A stretch of 64,000 nucleotides of DNA. Source: Edolisoma coerulescens. Taxonomy: Eukaryota; Chordata; Aves; Passeriformes; Campephagidae. How positions within the stretch are numbered: the stretch's first letter is position 1; each line of letters starts with the position of its first letter. Location of the stretch: assembly GCA_013397115.1 (NCBI GenBank), contig VWZW01000500.1, forward strand, positions 1,256,865-1,320,864. The letters run 5' to 3'. Shown here piece after piece: positions 51,515-63,729 of this stretch. The translations under genes were made by a program, and so were the position numbers. Under the pieces are notes generated by a model that saw only the letters and a list, made by a program, of their open reading frames with translations, had not been told where the DNA came from and made no database searches.

Positions 51515-51983
51515 CTTTGTTTCTTTCTGAAATCAGTGTTGTGTCATTAAAAGCAGGTTTAATGACTGTAGGAAAATGTGTGAGAGATGTTTTCCACATG
51601 GTAAATCTATCACACTCCTTATTTCTCTAATTGCTACCATTCAAAGTAATTTATCTTCCTGTTGTTACTATCACATAAACTGTTTAAGAAAGCATAAAAA
51701 GGAAAATGTCTCGTAGGCCCCACTCCCAGAAACTCTTACAAGTAACTTTACTAAAGTGAGGAACCATTTTCTGGATTGGGCTCTTAGAGAGCAATATGCT
51801 TTTGAGTGGGTTTCTAAAACATAATATTCTTGTGTGACCCTGTGTAATTGCATAGAAAATTACATTTTGTTTATGTACTTTACTGACCAAAAGCCATAAG
51901 GTGTGAAATTCTCTGCACAGTCAGCTCCTTTTTCAGCTGCCTGGTAAGTGGTTCCCCGTTTCCATTATGTTCACTTTTTTTAG

Positions 51984-52068
51984 AAAAGGAACTTTTGTTG
52001 ACCAGGAATTTCTTACCTCATAGAACTCCCTGGACCAGCTCAGGGCACACACAGCAGGAGAATAAAAG
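51984..52068 (+). CDS. Candidate exon with splice signals on both strands
   Basis: A strong acceptor (TTCACTTTTTTTAG) precedes 51,984, and an excellent donor AAAAG|GTAAGTAAGT follows 52,068. One frame is open across the 85 nt with two leading and two trailing bases. The minus strand inside the same segment has its own consensus donor (GAG|GTAAGAA at about 52,015). It begins about 450 bp past the poly(A) site, so it would belong to a separate transcript, perhaps non-coding. The product is unrecognised. Confidence 0.17.
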
Positions 52069-55000
52069 GTAAGTAAGTATGCATTTTACTCAGCTTATTT
52101 AAAAACACGCAGTCTCTTAGTTTTACCTCTGTTTCTTTACCTATAAATTAGTTTTCTTCGTAAGAGAGTACTATGCCCTAACATAGGATATTAAGTTTCG
52201 CTTTTAACTACAGCTAAATATACATTTATTGTGTATTCTACTTACGCCTGCTTAGCTTTGAGCTGCAATGGTATAAATGGAGTAGCAGTAGCTTCTATCT
52301 TCTTTCCAGACCTGCACAATTATTTGGAGCGGCTTGTTCTGTGTTGTTGGTGTCTGTATTAGGGGGCTGCCCGTCCCACTGGAGACACAGTTTTGATTCT
52401 CTTTTCAGTATTGACCACTTCCTGCTGTGAAAGCAGCCCCTGCTTCCCCACGTGGTGACGGGGACAGTACGTGCCAACGTGTCTTACTAAGGACCTCGAG
52501 GGGACCACAGTGGATTTGGGGAAACCCTTAAGTCCCATTTTCTGTAAGATGGTTTTCAGTGAGGATCTTTCCTCTGTAAAAAGCAGCTGTGAGGGCCCCA
52601 GGGAAGGGGCAGGACCAGGATGTTTGGGTCTGTGGGTGCCACAGGGGTGAGGAACTCCCCAGAGGGCAACTCTGGGTGCAGGAACATTTTGCCTAAGGTT
52701 GAAGTCTGAGTTCGTACAGTCAAGAGCTCCTCCAGCCCTGAGAGAGCCTTATTAAGGATCAAGCTCTTCTGAGCTTGAGGTTTCCTCCTCAGAGAGCCTG
52801 TTTGTTCACTCCAGACTTGAGCCAGAATAGCTCAAGGTCTGAGCAAGCAGAAGTATAAGCAGTGGGGGATGCTCAGGGGATGAAGCTGTGTCAGCTTGCA
52901 TTTCAAGCCAACATGTCAGTTTAGACACATTTTGAGAGTCCCAAACAGCTCCATGCCAGCACGAGTTGGATAAAGCTGAGCTCCAGCTGCATCCCAGGTT
53001 GTTCACACTGTGTTCGAGGTCCAGGATTTGGTCCTGGAAGAGCCTCACTAACCAACACTGGGTCCTGCCCCGTGCAGAAACCTGTCAGAAAGTACAGAAC
53101 AGGGTGGCAAAGAAGGGCGTGGGTCACCTGTTGATATTGCTTCTCCAAACCACAAAACTTTTAATAACCGAAGTATTAAATCATTCTAAATAAAGCCGAG
53201 TCAGCTCTAAATAAGTAATACATTTCCCATTATGAAGTCAGTGGGAGCTCTGCACGTCGCCAGGACATGATTTGACCCACAGATGAAAAGTACAGCTGAT
53301 GGGGGGCTGCTGTGCAGATTTTCCTGCTGTGAGATTACAGTGATGTTATTTCATGCTTGTAACTTTGCAAATAAGATATCTCTTTTTTCAAATGCACCTT
53401 TTCAAACTAGAGGTGACCTCTGCCTCCATCAGGAATAGCCCAGGGCACATCGTTTCAACTTTTGTATGAGGCTGGAGGCACTGGTGCAATAGAAGCCCAC
53501 CCTTGATGGATGCAGTTGCAGAATCAAGGACTAATTTTGTTTGGGTTTGCATTCCTTCCACTCCTTACTCTTGAAAATTACTCTTCCTTCAGAATGAGAC
53601 TGTTCTAACCCCAAATCTCCACAGATGCAGGGGAAGAGCAGGCACAATGCCAGTGCATCCTAAAGACAATGCATAGAATCCCTTTGAAACGTGCACTCGA
53701 ATTTGTGTTGCAGACAGTTGTCTATTCCCGTGAAGCTGCAAGTCTCAGGACAAACAGAAGAACTTTGAACTCATCCAGTTTCAAATGGAGGCGAGTGTCC
53801 AACTTTAAAAAGGCCGTGCTTTTGGTCCTCACCCCAGTGAGGCCAGGAGACAGCAGATGTTCTGGCAGCTGCAGCTGCCGTGCTCTCGGGGAGCTGGGGC
53901 TGGAGGAGAGCAGCCAAGCTCCCTCCAGATGGAGCAGACGGGGAAGAGGTGAGTGGGAGGCTGCACAAGGAAGTGAGATAGCTCCAGATAGCAGTGGACT
54001 GACGATATGTGGCTCCAGAGCACCTAACCAGCTTCGCAGAGGCTGCACAAGAGAAATCAGCACCAATCTGCAGCTAACCTGGGTTCAGTGAGAAGCCTTC
54101 TTGCCGTGGGAAAATCGATAGGGAGGAAATATCTGTGCAGAACACATGATAATGGAGCATGGTAACTACTTTTTATTTGAATGTAATTTGGACAAATGCA
54201 TTACTCATAAGTGAGTTATCCAGGGCTTGCCAAATATGTGGTTAAACAGTTATTATAGCAAATTACACCATCATCTAAACACCTCTGTTTTGGCTCTTAG
54301 TTGTCTCCTCTTGTGATGAGGTTGGTTTTTTTTTTGTGATTACTGTTGTCTAATATTGCTGTCTTTACTGTTTTGGTTACCATAGAAATAAATAATGACA
54401 CAAACAACAACATGCATACAAGTGAATAAGAGCATTTTCTGAATTTCACGAGGAGAATGCCCCTGTTAATGAAGACCTCTGAAGGCTGCATAGTTCTTAA
54501 CATAGTTCTCATGTCTATTGATTTGTGTCCTCATATGCATTTTATTATGGGCTTTATATTTCATTTTAAACTTCCAAAAATAAAGAAAAACAGCTGAAGT
54601 GCATTTTTTTTTTTACATGGCCAGATTTTGGTTAGAGGTTAACACAGGCCAAAAGAGAACACAGATCTGCCCCCGAGCTCTTGCAGTTCTGTTTTGTTTT
54701 AATAAAAAGATCCTTATTACAATCCACAAAGGGTCACAAAAATGCAGCCATTACAGACCAGCCGTGTTCCTTGTGCAGCTCTCCTGCCCTCTGCACCTTC
54801 TCCAGGCTTAGATCAACCAAATGTGTGAAGGCAGGACTGTTGTCAGTCATGATAAGCGTGTGCATTAAGGGGCTAATGCAAACTCTGCTGAAGTGAAATG
54901 AAAGACCATTGATTAAAAGTAAATTTCTGATTGCAACCCACTTTCTTCTTTCTGAAGCAAATGTGTACATTTACAGGAGCATGGGGCCAAACTGTTTCCT

Positions 55001-56422
55001 CCATATATCAAAATTTCAGTTAAATGTAAGTCAGATGAACAGACTGCCTGACTTTTTGAATGCTTTGTGATAAGAAAATACATCTCAGGTCTCATTACTG
55101 AAGTTAATTTACGATGTATTTTGTCTGTAGTTGTCCTGATTGTGTATCTAGGCCAGCACTCAACTCCTACCAGCTCTTAACACAATCTTTCATTGTGGTG
55201 TCTTTACATTATGATCACTTGTCTCATTGAATTTGTTACGATTTAGTAAATATCATTCAGTCCATTGGTTAGTTTGCTGTTGCTAAAGGTAGATTTGCTA
55301 TGGCCTAGAGGAGTAAAATGCATTTTATTTAGGACTCTGTTTTCTAGAACAAATTGAATTCTGAGCAATCTTGCAGCTGGGGTTACTACAGGAGAAAGAA
55401 GAGGCAAAACCCCCCACCATAATTATTAGCTCCCAGGACTGTCCATGTAGTCAGTTTCTAGAGGATTTGTTCCAATTCTGATGCCATTCACTGTGTCAGA
55501 GTTGTTCTCTCTGAAGTTAAACAACCAGTCTCCGTATCTGAAAGCTGAAGCTTGTAAATCTCCCTTGTGAATGTTGCCCATGACAGGGAAGGAAAGACTT
55601 GCATAATTACCACTTGTACTTCCTTAGAGAACATGAGCTCAAGTCTAAAGCAAGGAGTTTGGTCAATAAAACATCAGAGTCTGAAAACTACAGGAAAAGA
55701 CCTGTCCAGCTCATATGATAAGAATTTTTTTCTTGGTTAAAAGAAAATTAATATTTCAGAGGAAGCCTCTTCCTCATACCTGATTATTTTGCAGATATTC
55801 TTAATTTTTCTTCAAGGTTACCATCAGTTAATGCAATTCACAGCTAAATTATCTGAAATGTCTTACAATCTTCCTTCTCTGTGAAGCATAGCAGACTGGA
55901 TATAGGTATTCTGCTAAAATACAGAGAACCATTTATTAATCTGACTATAAATGTTATTATATTCAGTAGTGTCTGTGAAACAGGTTACAAGTTTAAAATC
56001 AGGAAGCAGGAGAAGCACCTTGTTCCCCTGCTACTGAAGTCAGAAGGAATTACTCTCAGTCCTTCTCCAGCGAGGGAGGGATATCAGTGCTTGGCATTTG
56101 GGGCTATAATTGGCCAGAAAACTTACAGAAGAATACAACTACTCATGTGAGCAAATTTTTACAGGACTTAGAGCCTGAAATCAATTATAAATGCATTTGG
56201 GTTGATGTGAATGCTCGTGGTCATACTGGTACCTTTTCACAGCAATCCTTGTCCACATCTGTTCTCTACATAGACCACTGGGAAAGATTTGGGTTAAAAT
56301 GTTTGTGCATTGCTGCTGTTCTGTTTGCTCTTCTCCACTGCAGCCATAGGGGTGTACAGGACTGCTTTTTCTACTTCCTGCCCTGCTTTGCACATTTTTT
56401 AGCTCTAAATTCCCTCCCACAG

Positions 56423-56541
56423 AAGTTCCATATGCAGTCTTTGAAAACTTCTTCATGAAGGAGCCCTGTGATTCTTCAGCTGCTTTGCCATCTTCTCTGG
56501 GGGTGCACCGAGAACGTGGCATGAGGCAGGAGGCACCTAAG
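56423..56541 (+). CDS. Candidate exon, 39 codons, unrecognised
   Basis: The acceptor TTCCCTCCCACAG ends at 56,422, and the donor CCTAAG|GTAAGACTG begins at 56,542. Of three frames only one is open across 119 nt, with two leading bases and 39 codons ending on a codon boundary. The peptide starts Val-Pro-Tyr-Ala-Val-Phe-Glu-Asn-Phe-Phe and ends in a basic, Gln/Glu-containing tail. It looks protein-like but matches nothing I know. A possible downstream acceptor at 57,978-57,979 does not continue in the matching phase. It may be an exon of a lineage-specific or non-coding transcript between the two flanking genes. Confidence 0.2.
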
Positions 56542-59500
56542 GTAAGACTGACTGAAATTAGACACATATTTCAGACTTGGATTACCCATGTGTCCTGTGC
56601 AGTATGAAATCCCCTCCTTCCTTTGATTGCTGTGGGGTTGGAATATAATCAGCATCTTGCACAATGGAGACTGAAATACAAAAAAAAACCTTATAAAACT
56701 TTCTTGATATATATTACATTGCCATCATCAGTGCCCCAAGGAATCAGGCAAACCAGGAAGCATCAAAAAAGGTTGTTTAGAAATGTTTTTTCAGAATTCA
56801 CCAGCCTAGTTTGGCTCGACTGTTTTTCCCTCTCAGTTCTGAAATTCCAAATACAAACTGTGATGCATGCCCATTCATTAAACTCTGAGAGATTGGTGAG
56901 AAACTGCATTGGAGGGCATTTTCTGCACCTAGTTTGTTGTTGACCTTGCCACCAGAGCAAGTTTGGAGAGGAATTTAGATTACCTACCAACACAGATACT
57001 GAGCTGCAGTCTGAAAATAAAGTAAATGTATTTGAATTGAGTAATCAATATGAAAGGAATGGTGCCTTGATGTGTGATAGCCCAGTACTTCCAGGAAGGC
57101 CAAGCACCAGAGGAATGGGACAAATTTAAAAAATCAGATGTTTTTATTTTTCTAAATTTCTTCCTATTTGCATATTCATTTCAAAGTCACTGCCTTAGAC
57201 TATGTTATAAACAAAATGGCAGTTGAAGAGATAGTTTTGATGTGATGCACATCCTACTTGCACCGCAGGAATGAAGATGAAAAGGACGCTTCTTTTGAGT
57301 GCCACATCTTAGTACAGTTTTGTAATTATGCTACACAGACAATATTAACAATTCTTATTAAATACAGGATATCATCTTGAAATGAATACCAGACTTTTAG
57401 GAAGGGCTTTGTAACAAACATTTCAAAAATCTGATTTTACTTTGAGTTAGCTTTCAAAATCCAGTCCAGATATATGTAAAGAATATAGAACATAAATGTA
57501 TTTTCTAAAGTACTACAGTATGTGAAATTTATAAATTGTTCCATGCTTTCCTAATGCAGCTGGGGGAAGCTTAGTCTCAGATCAGATAGAATCTTTTAGA
57601 TAAATCATTTATGACTAGATGACTTCTTATCCAAAAGTCAAATATGTGATCATTTACAGAGGTCACTGGCTGTATTCTGCTCTGTGTTCCATAATCAGCT
57701 GAAATAAACCCCAGAAGTCCCTCCTGAATGTATGCTCACAGGGTCACAGTATAATAAAATACTGCTCAAATTGTGTTTCAGACAAGGAATGCTTTCCCCA
57801 AAAGTGCTCTGGTCTCAGGGACAGGACTGTCAATTTGCATTGCAGTGCAAATGGCAAGGATAAAGTCCAGCATTTGGCAGGGGAGTGCCCTGCCCACTTA
57901 GTGGCAAAAAGCCCTGCTGGGACACACATTTAACTATTTCAGTGACTTTTACAATGTATATTCTATACTCTTTTTACAGAGTCAAGCTGGGACTTAAAAG
58001 GAAGGCACCTTTTTGACACAGAGGAGCAGTACAAAGAAAATACCGAAAATCTTGGGAATAAAAGCTGATGTTTGTGGGATAGTGAAGAAATGCTATCGGA
58101 TTTTATGGAAATATCCTCAGAATATCTTACCCATGATAATGCAGCCCCCACAATAACTTCATACCATATTTTAAAAAAAAAGTTTGCAGAAATACACCTA
58201 ACTGATCATGAAAATGCAATAAATGTTCTGTATAAAACCTTACAGAAAGGAATGAGGTTTGGCTTTCCTCTGGAGTTCACTACAAGCAGCAGTGGATCAA
58301 TCAGTACATCCACCTCTGTGCTGGGTAGGTTCCCCTGTAGCCTCAGATAATCTGGAAGGAAGTGTTTTATGAAAATACTGGCAAAACAACTGACTAAATA
58401 AGGAAAAAATGCAAAATTGGCAACCTGTAATAAAGACTGTTAGATGAACTGAAGTGCAATGACTATTATCAAGGAATTAAGTGGCTACTCCTGTAGCTGT
58501 TCCTTTGCTTGGCTGCTTTGTTGAAAGTGATATCATGGAGTCACCACTCTGCTTTGAATTATAGGTTATTACTGGCTGGGTGGGGGAAATGCTGCCACCA
58601 GGACAGGTGCCAGCAAGGCAGGGCTGGGCAATTACCATCACACTGGGCAGTAATGAGTACCTGTCACGCTCTCCCAGAAGCAAAAATACAGCTACTTGGT
58701 GAAAATGCTTACAGTGTTCTGTACCATTATGAAGGACAGAAGAACATCTTCCATCCCCGTGGGACTGTCAGCTCCAGGAGCTGCTCTGATGGTGTTTCTC
58801 TGCCTTTGGATGAAGAAACAGAACAAGAGGAGTCACACACACACAGACTATGGACTTTGCCACCAGGACTCAGAGAGGTTGGAGAGCAGTGAAGGCCTTA
58901 CTGCAGGAGCCCTCATCCACTGTGTTGCCAGGTCCTGCTTGGAAGGACAATGCACTTTTCACTGCTGTGGTCCTTGTTTCTTCCAAGATGTTGCTATGAA
59001 TGTATTTTGTCAGGTCACTCCTCAAAAAGGGACACTCTACAGGCTCTAAAGAGCAGAAGAGAATGAGAGGTGGTTCATGATAAACCAATTTCCAACTCTT
59101 CAAGTTAATGATTTTAGCAGGAGAACCAAGTGCCACGTGCCCTTTTCACCTATTCTGTATAGAATCTTAGTACATATTCCTCAGCCTTGTCCCATGTCTA
59201 TGCTGTCATTGTATCCTTGTGTTCTTCACTGTGGGCAAACTTTCACACTGTCAGTGCCACTTTCAAAAGTCTTCATGTTTTTTATTTAAATTGAGGAAAA
59301 TAATGTAGAGCTAAAATAGTACCTTGATCATGAAAAAATAAAGACAATAATATCACCAGGGCAACAAGTCACAAGGTTTGCCTAATCAAATACTTAAAAT
59401 GAAGAGTACAAAACTCGTCTCAACCTTACATGTCTTTTAGAACGAGTTTTAAAATAATGCCGTATTCAAAATAAACTGGAAGAATCAAGGTCAATTGACA

Positions 59501-60159
59501 GGCTACTGTGGAGCTTGAAAGATGGGGTAAATTTATCAGATGTTTTGCTCATGGTACCTAGATTAATAGCTATCTTCAGAATGATACTGGCTTTAAGCAG
59601 TCATGGACAAATATACATTGGCTTAGCTGTTATGACATATCTTCTAGTCCTAAGGAAATGATGAATTAGCTAAGTAGTCTTTGAGATAAGTGTCATATAG
59701 GGGCTAACCAAGATCCCTTCTCTCGCTCTTAAACACACTTTACTGATGACATGTGTGTGTACATATACTAAAGAAATCCTTAGAGATATTTCAGGTGAGA
59801 GCTTCAAACAACATCCACCTACATACCTCCTTGAGCTGTGCGGAATGTGAGGATCTAATACTGCTACAATTATAAACTCCAGCCTAATCTTCTAATCTTC
59901 TCGGAGGTAAGGAGTGCTATTCAGGAGCAGGTGTGGCCCCAGGCAACCACACATGGCTGTGACCATGTCAGGAGTGGGTGTCAGACTGGTCCATGCTTAT
60001 AGAAAGTCTGTGGAGCCCTTTCCTCTCTTCTCCTTCTTCCCAGTTCATGGTCTGCTCATTTTCTGTCAGTAAAATCTCCTGAGAGTCCTTGTTACCTGCA
60101 GGTCATGAGTGTGGCACAGCGATCACACCAACACCATGAAAATATGCCAGCAGAAAACG

Positions 60160-60560
60160 GGACTTAAACGCTTCCTAAGGTAGGAGTCCTACCTCCTAAG
60201 GTCCAGCGGGGTGTGTTCAAAGAGCAGAGATCCCAGTGTGATCCCTCACCTCTACAGCTCCTGCTGGGCTGCTCCTCCCGCCCTTTGCAGCTGCACTTGG
60301 GAACTGAAGCACAGTCCTGAGGCAGGGACCTGCCTGCCAGAGCGGGACTGGCTGTTCCACGGGAGGGATGCAGATGGGCTGTGGAAAAGAGCCTTGTGCT
60401 GTCCTTTCCCCGCAGTCTCCCTCTGAGATGCCGACCCCCTCCGCAGCCATGGCCTGCCACGTGCCACCTGCTCTGCAGCTCCCCGAGGAGGAGCCAGGAC
60501 ACTGCGCTGGGCTGCAGTGAGCGTGACAGAACTCCCAGCCTGGGCATCTCTGGAACATGA
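60160..60560. other. GC-rich, CpG-poor patch
   Basis: This roughly 400-bp compositional patch has overlapping open frames on both strands of up to 127 codons. A minus-strand segment between an acceptor near 60,307 and a GAG|GTGAGGG donor near 60,249 is open in two frames. The stop-poor composition makes this weak, and the product is unrecognised. Confidence 0.4.
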
Positions 60561-63119
60561 AGCCTCTGTGTGCCTTCGTGTGTGTGTATTGGGGAGAGTT
60601 ATGTTCAGGGCACTCAGAAGAAACACGTAAGAGCCCTCCAGAGTTTACAGGAGGTGCCTTTGGCCTCAGCGAAAGAAGGAACTGGTAGCATTAGGAGAGG
60701 GTAAGTACTCTGTTGTTAAGGAGTGGTGGTGGGATTGTTTATTTTTCCTCCCATAAACGTTTTTTTTAAGGTCCTAATGGAAACAAAGCCAAGTATTATT
60801 CCTCTAAAAGCACTGTTCTTTAAGTAAACCAGACTCACTACTCGAAACATTCCAATGACATATGGTGGCAGCAGGGGGATGGCCAAGTGCGGATGGGCGA
60901 GGTATCAACGAGATAAAGACCCACACACAGAGACAGAGGTAAAAGGTGTAAGGGGAGGGACACGTGCCCCAGAGAGAAGCAGGACAGGGGACAAAACAGC
61001 ACATTCTTCTAGGGGTGGGAATTTATCCCTTTGGTAGTTACCTTCAACAACCTTACTATTCCAGAGATCAAACTAAAAAATGTCAGAACCCTACCACAGT
61101 CTAACTCCAGAGGTCCAGAGAGCTTTCCCAAGTCCTGTTGGATGTAGGGGAGTCATGTCCTCCTTGAACACCTTCAGACACCTTCACTGGCATCAGCACC
61201 TGCACCTCAGCTTACTGAGCTCAGCGTGCCAGAGCCGGGGCAGGGCACAAGCTGCTGCCCGTGGCACCAGTCTCCCAGAACAGCAATCATTGCTGCGGGG
61301 CACCAAAACACAGCCTTCCCTGCCCTCGTGAGAGGGCACTTTTTGACCATCTTCCACCTGGCTGAGCTCACAGCAGTGGAGCCCCATGCTGCAATAGATG
61401 TGCAGCTTTTAGTTACTGGGTTTTTTTTGGTAAATTATTTTCTCATCTCTTTATTTTCCTCCATGACCCAGCACACATGTGTTGTACCTGGGCTGTGGTT
61501 TCTGCAGTGGCACTGGGGTTTATTAGACCTCAAAAGAAGGGAATGGAAAGAACCCACCTATGTTTTGCACATGAAAAACAAAAAATGTGTCTATGGCTGT
61601 CTTTCTCCAGCTGACAATGCAGACAAATGGGAGCTATTTGCTATGCAGTTCATTACTAGTAATAACAAATTGGTATACTTATCATCAATTTCAATATAAA
61701 GTGGTATATATTTTTCTACAGGCTTTGCAGGTTTGTAGATTGGTGTATTCACCTGAATTTGTTACACTTCATTACCCTGTAAACTTTCCTCTCTTGCCTG
61801 CTGCCTCTTATTTGCATCTCACTGTATCTAAAATATGTCTTCATCTGGTAAAGATGAATGCTAATCTAGACTCTTATTTCTTCCTTTCTAGTGGTTTATT
61901 GTTACTCCCAAATATCCTGGCTTCTTTCAACATCATGAATTTGGGATTTGAGAGATGGGAAAGGAACAGGGCGGGGGTACATCCATACATGGACACACAT
62001 CCATACTTTTTTCTTTGTCTTCTAGTCTCTTAACTTGTCAAAGTCTGTTCAGAATTTAGGCAAGCTAGAAAGACAAAATTACTGTCTAAAGAGAGAGTTT
62101 CCCATGCTATTTCTTGCCTCTACTGGATGACGATTAGGAAAATAACACTTACTGCAAGATTTGGCATAAAATTATCATCTTTGGCATTTCTTTTGTAGTT
62201 TAGCCATCTTTTGGATGACAGGGTGGTCTGCAGAAAAAAAAGCAACAGCATGTTTTGGGAAAGAAAACAGCCTTAGGAAAGAACATATGTGATTTCAAGG
62301 CAGTTACATCTAAATCCCCAGGAGCTTAAAATAAAGTCATCCCTGGCGTAGATGGTCTGGTGGGCAGAGTGCAGGTTACATGTTCGAAGTGACATGACAT
62401 CTTTGCTCTGTCAAATGGGCATTATGGTACCACGCTCACCTAAAAAAGCAGCTCCACTGTAATAATTCCAAACCAGCTGCACGTGGGCTGTGCCTTCACA
62501 ATGGTTCAGTGTGATTTGTGTCATAATTCCTACATTCTATACTCAAATTCCACAATGAGCTAAAAAGACATATAGGAAAACACCTCCTTTCCTTGCAAGT
62601 TCTGTTTCCCAAACGGGTTCTTTGTGACGAAAACCCTGCCATTGGCCAAGGGGGACAGATGTAAATCAGACAGCACCACACGTCCCAATGAACACAGGCG
62701 TGCAAGGTTTTGATGTGACCACTCCTTTGTTAAAATGCATTACCCTGCAGAAAAACAGCAGAAACACATCGAAAAGACCAGAAATAATTTACTTCTGTCC
62801 TACAGAGAATTGCAGGGCTGTAACAGATCTAAATCTCTAAAATCCTGCAGTGCTGCTTTTCGAGGTTCTGCTGTTTGGGCATATCGTCACATTTCTTATG
62901 ACATTACTCTGAGAATTTATTTTTTTCTCCAGAAAACCATTCGACGTTGGCAGTAAAGCCAGACAGATCAACTGTCTGGTTACCTTTAGAGCTCCGTCAC
63001 TAACAAACCTGGAAAACAAAACCTTGGGCAGCACGGATGCCTGTAACACTGTCAATACTTCTCCCTCCTGCCCCCTCTAGCTTCACCCAGCTGTTTTAAA
63101 TAGTGAGGAGAAATTAAAA

Positions 63120-63700
63120 TTCTTAAAGCCTTGCAGGATGTTTGGATTTCTGCCCTTTATTTCCACTTATATGCGCCATAGCTTGAAAATTTGCCCGTGA
63201 TTTATAAATTCCCTGTTCAGTTCTCTTTTTAAAAGCAGCGACCAGGAATCCCGGCAAAGAAAATGATCTGGTGTTGGCTTCGCCCCTTGCCAAACTGCCG
63301 CTCACAGCCCTGCCCGTGTGGATCGTCCCGGGCTTGGCGTTTTCTTGTGCCCGATGACATTATGCAATTACACGATGATAAACATCATTCGGGAATACAA
63401 ATGCGAGAGGTAAACAGCTCGGGGCTCTTTATTAGGTTATTCCAGGCGATCTTTCTTGTTTTACTGCGCGGCTCCTCCCCCTTTTACAGTTTTCTGCTAT
63501 TCTTTACTAATTCTAGTGATTTGAGAAATGACCTTTAACCTACGCAGTTTGCAGACTCCTAAAGGGGATAATTGAAATGCCACAGTAAACCAAAGGCAAT
63601 AAAATATTATTTACTAGGCATAAAACTAAGGTTGGTCTTCTTAAAGGAACGAACAGCCCCCTTATTCCTTCCCCCTCCCCGGACCTGGTGCTACACCTAA
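63120..63700. promoter_or_regulatory. Promoter-proximal non-coding block
   Basis: This complex, repeat-free sequence has many homeodomain-type and octamer-like words (TTATGCAATTAC near 63,360, TAATTGAAAT, ATAAACATCATT). It has rising CpG content and no sustained open frame with a known product. The word TTTATAAATTCC occurs twice, near 63,200 and 63,701. Placed directly upstream of a CpG island, it has the look of a conserved proximal regulatory region of a developmental transcription factor gene. No alignment was available. Confidence 0.4.
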
Positions 63701-63702
63701 TT

Positions 63703-63708
63703 TATAAA
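63703..63708 (+). promoter_or_regulatory. TATA-like box upstream of CpG island
   Basis: TATAAA within the palindrome AATTTATAAATT lies about 20-30 bp before the start of the GC-rich island. That is the right distance for plus-strand initiation near 63,730-63,740. The palindrome reads the same on minus, so direction is not fixed by this site alone. The GC-rich leader to its right favours plus. Confidence 0.35.
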
Positions 63709-63729
63709 TTCCTCACCAGGCGTCCCGAG

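Larger units (their letters stand above)
48660..51530 (+). other. LRRIQ1: Probable 3' untranslated region
   Basis: From the TGA to the poly(A) signal at 51,509 the sequence is AU-rich with no sustained plus-strand frame. It contains other AATAAA hexamers (for example near 49,456 and 49,940) that could give shorter transcripts, A-rich low complexity at 49,996-50,037, and a 17-bp stem-loop at 49,346-49,433. The last 600 bases are complex and repeat-free, as is common near the end of conserved 3' UTRs. The assignment depends on the terminal exon being real. Confidence 0.35.
51540..63100. other. Intergenic DNA between two plus-strand genes (inferred)
   Basis: No complete gene is recognisable. 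The stretch is mostly AT-rich, with GC-richer patches near 52,300-52,700, 53,800-54,050 and 60,160-60,560. Exon-like segments are listed separately where splice sites are best. A plus-strand frame at 58,072-58,350 is open for 92 codons, but it starts without an ATG in context and has no clear borders. If the flanking calls hold, this interval separates the end of LRRIQ1 from the next promoter and may carry regulatory elements. Confidence 0.4.

Noticed and set aside
58072..58350. 92-codon plus-strand frame that superficially recalls a transposase fragment
   Set aside because: No catalytic motif, no terminal inverted repeats or target-site duplication visible.
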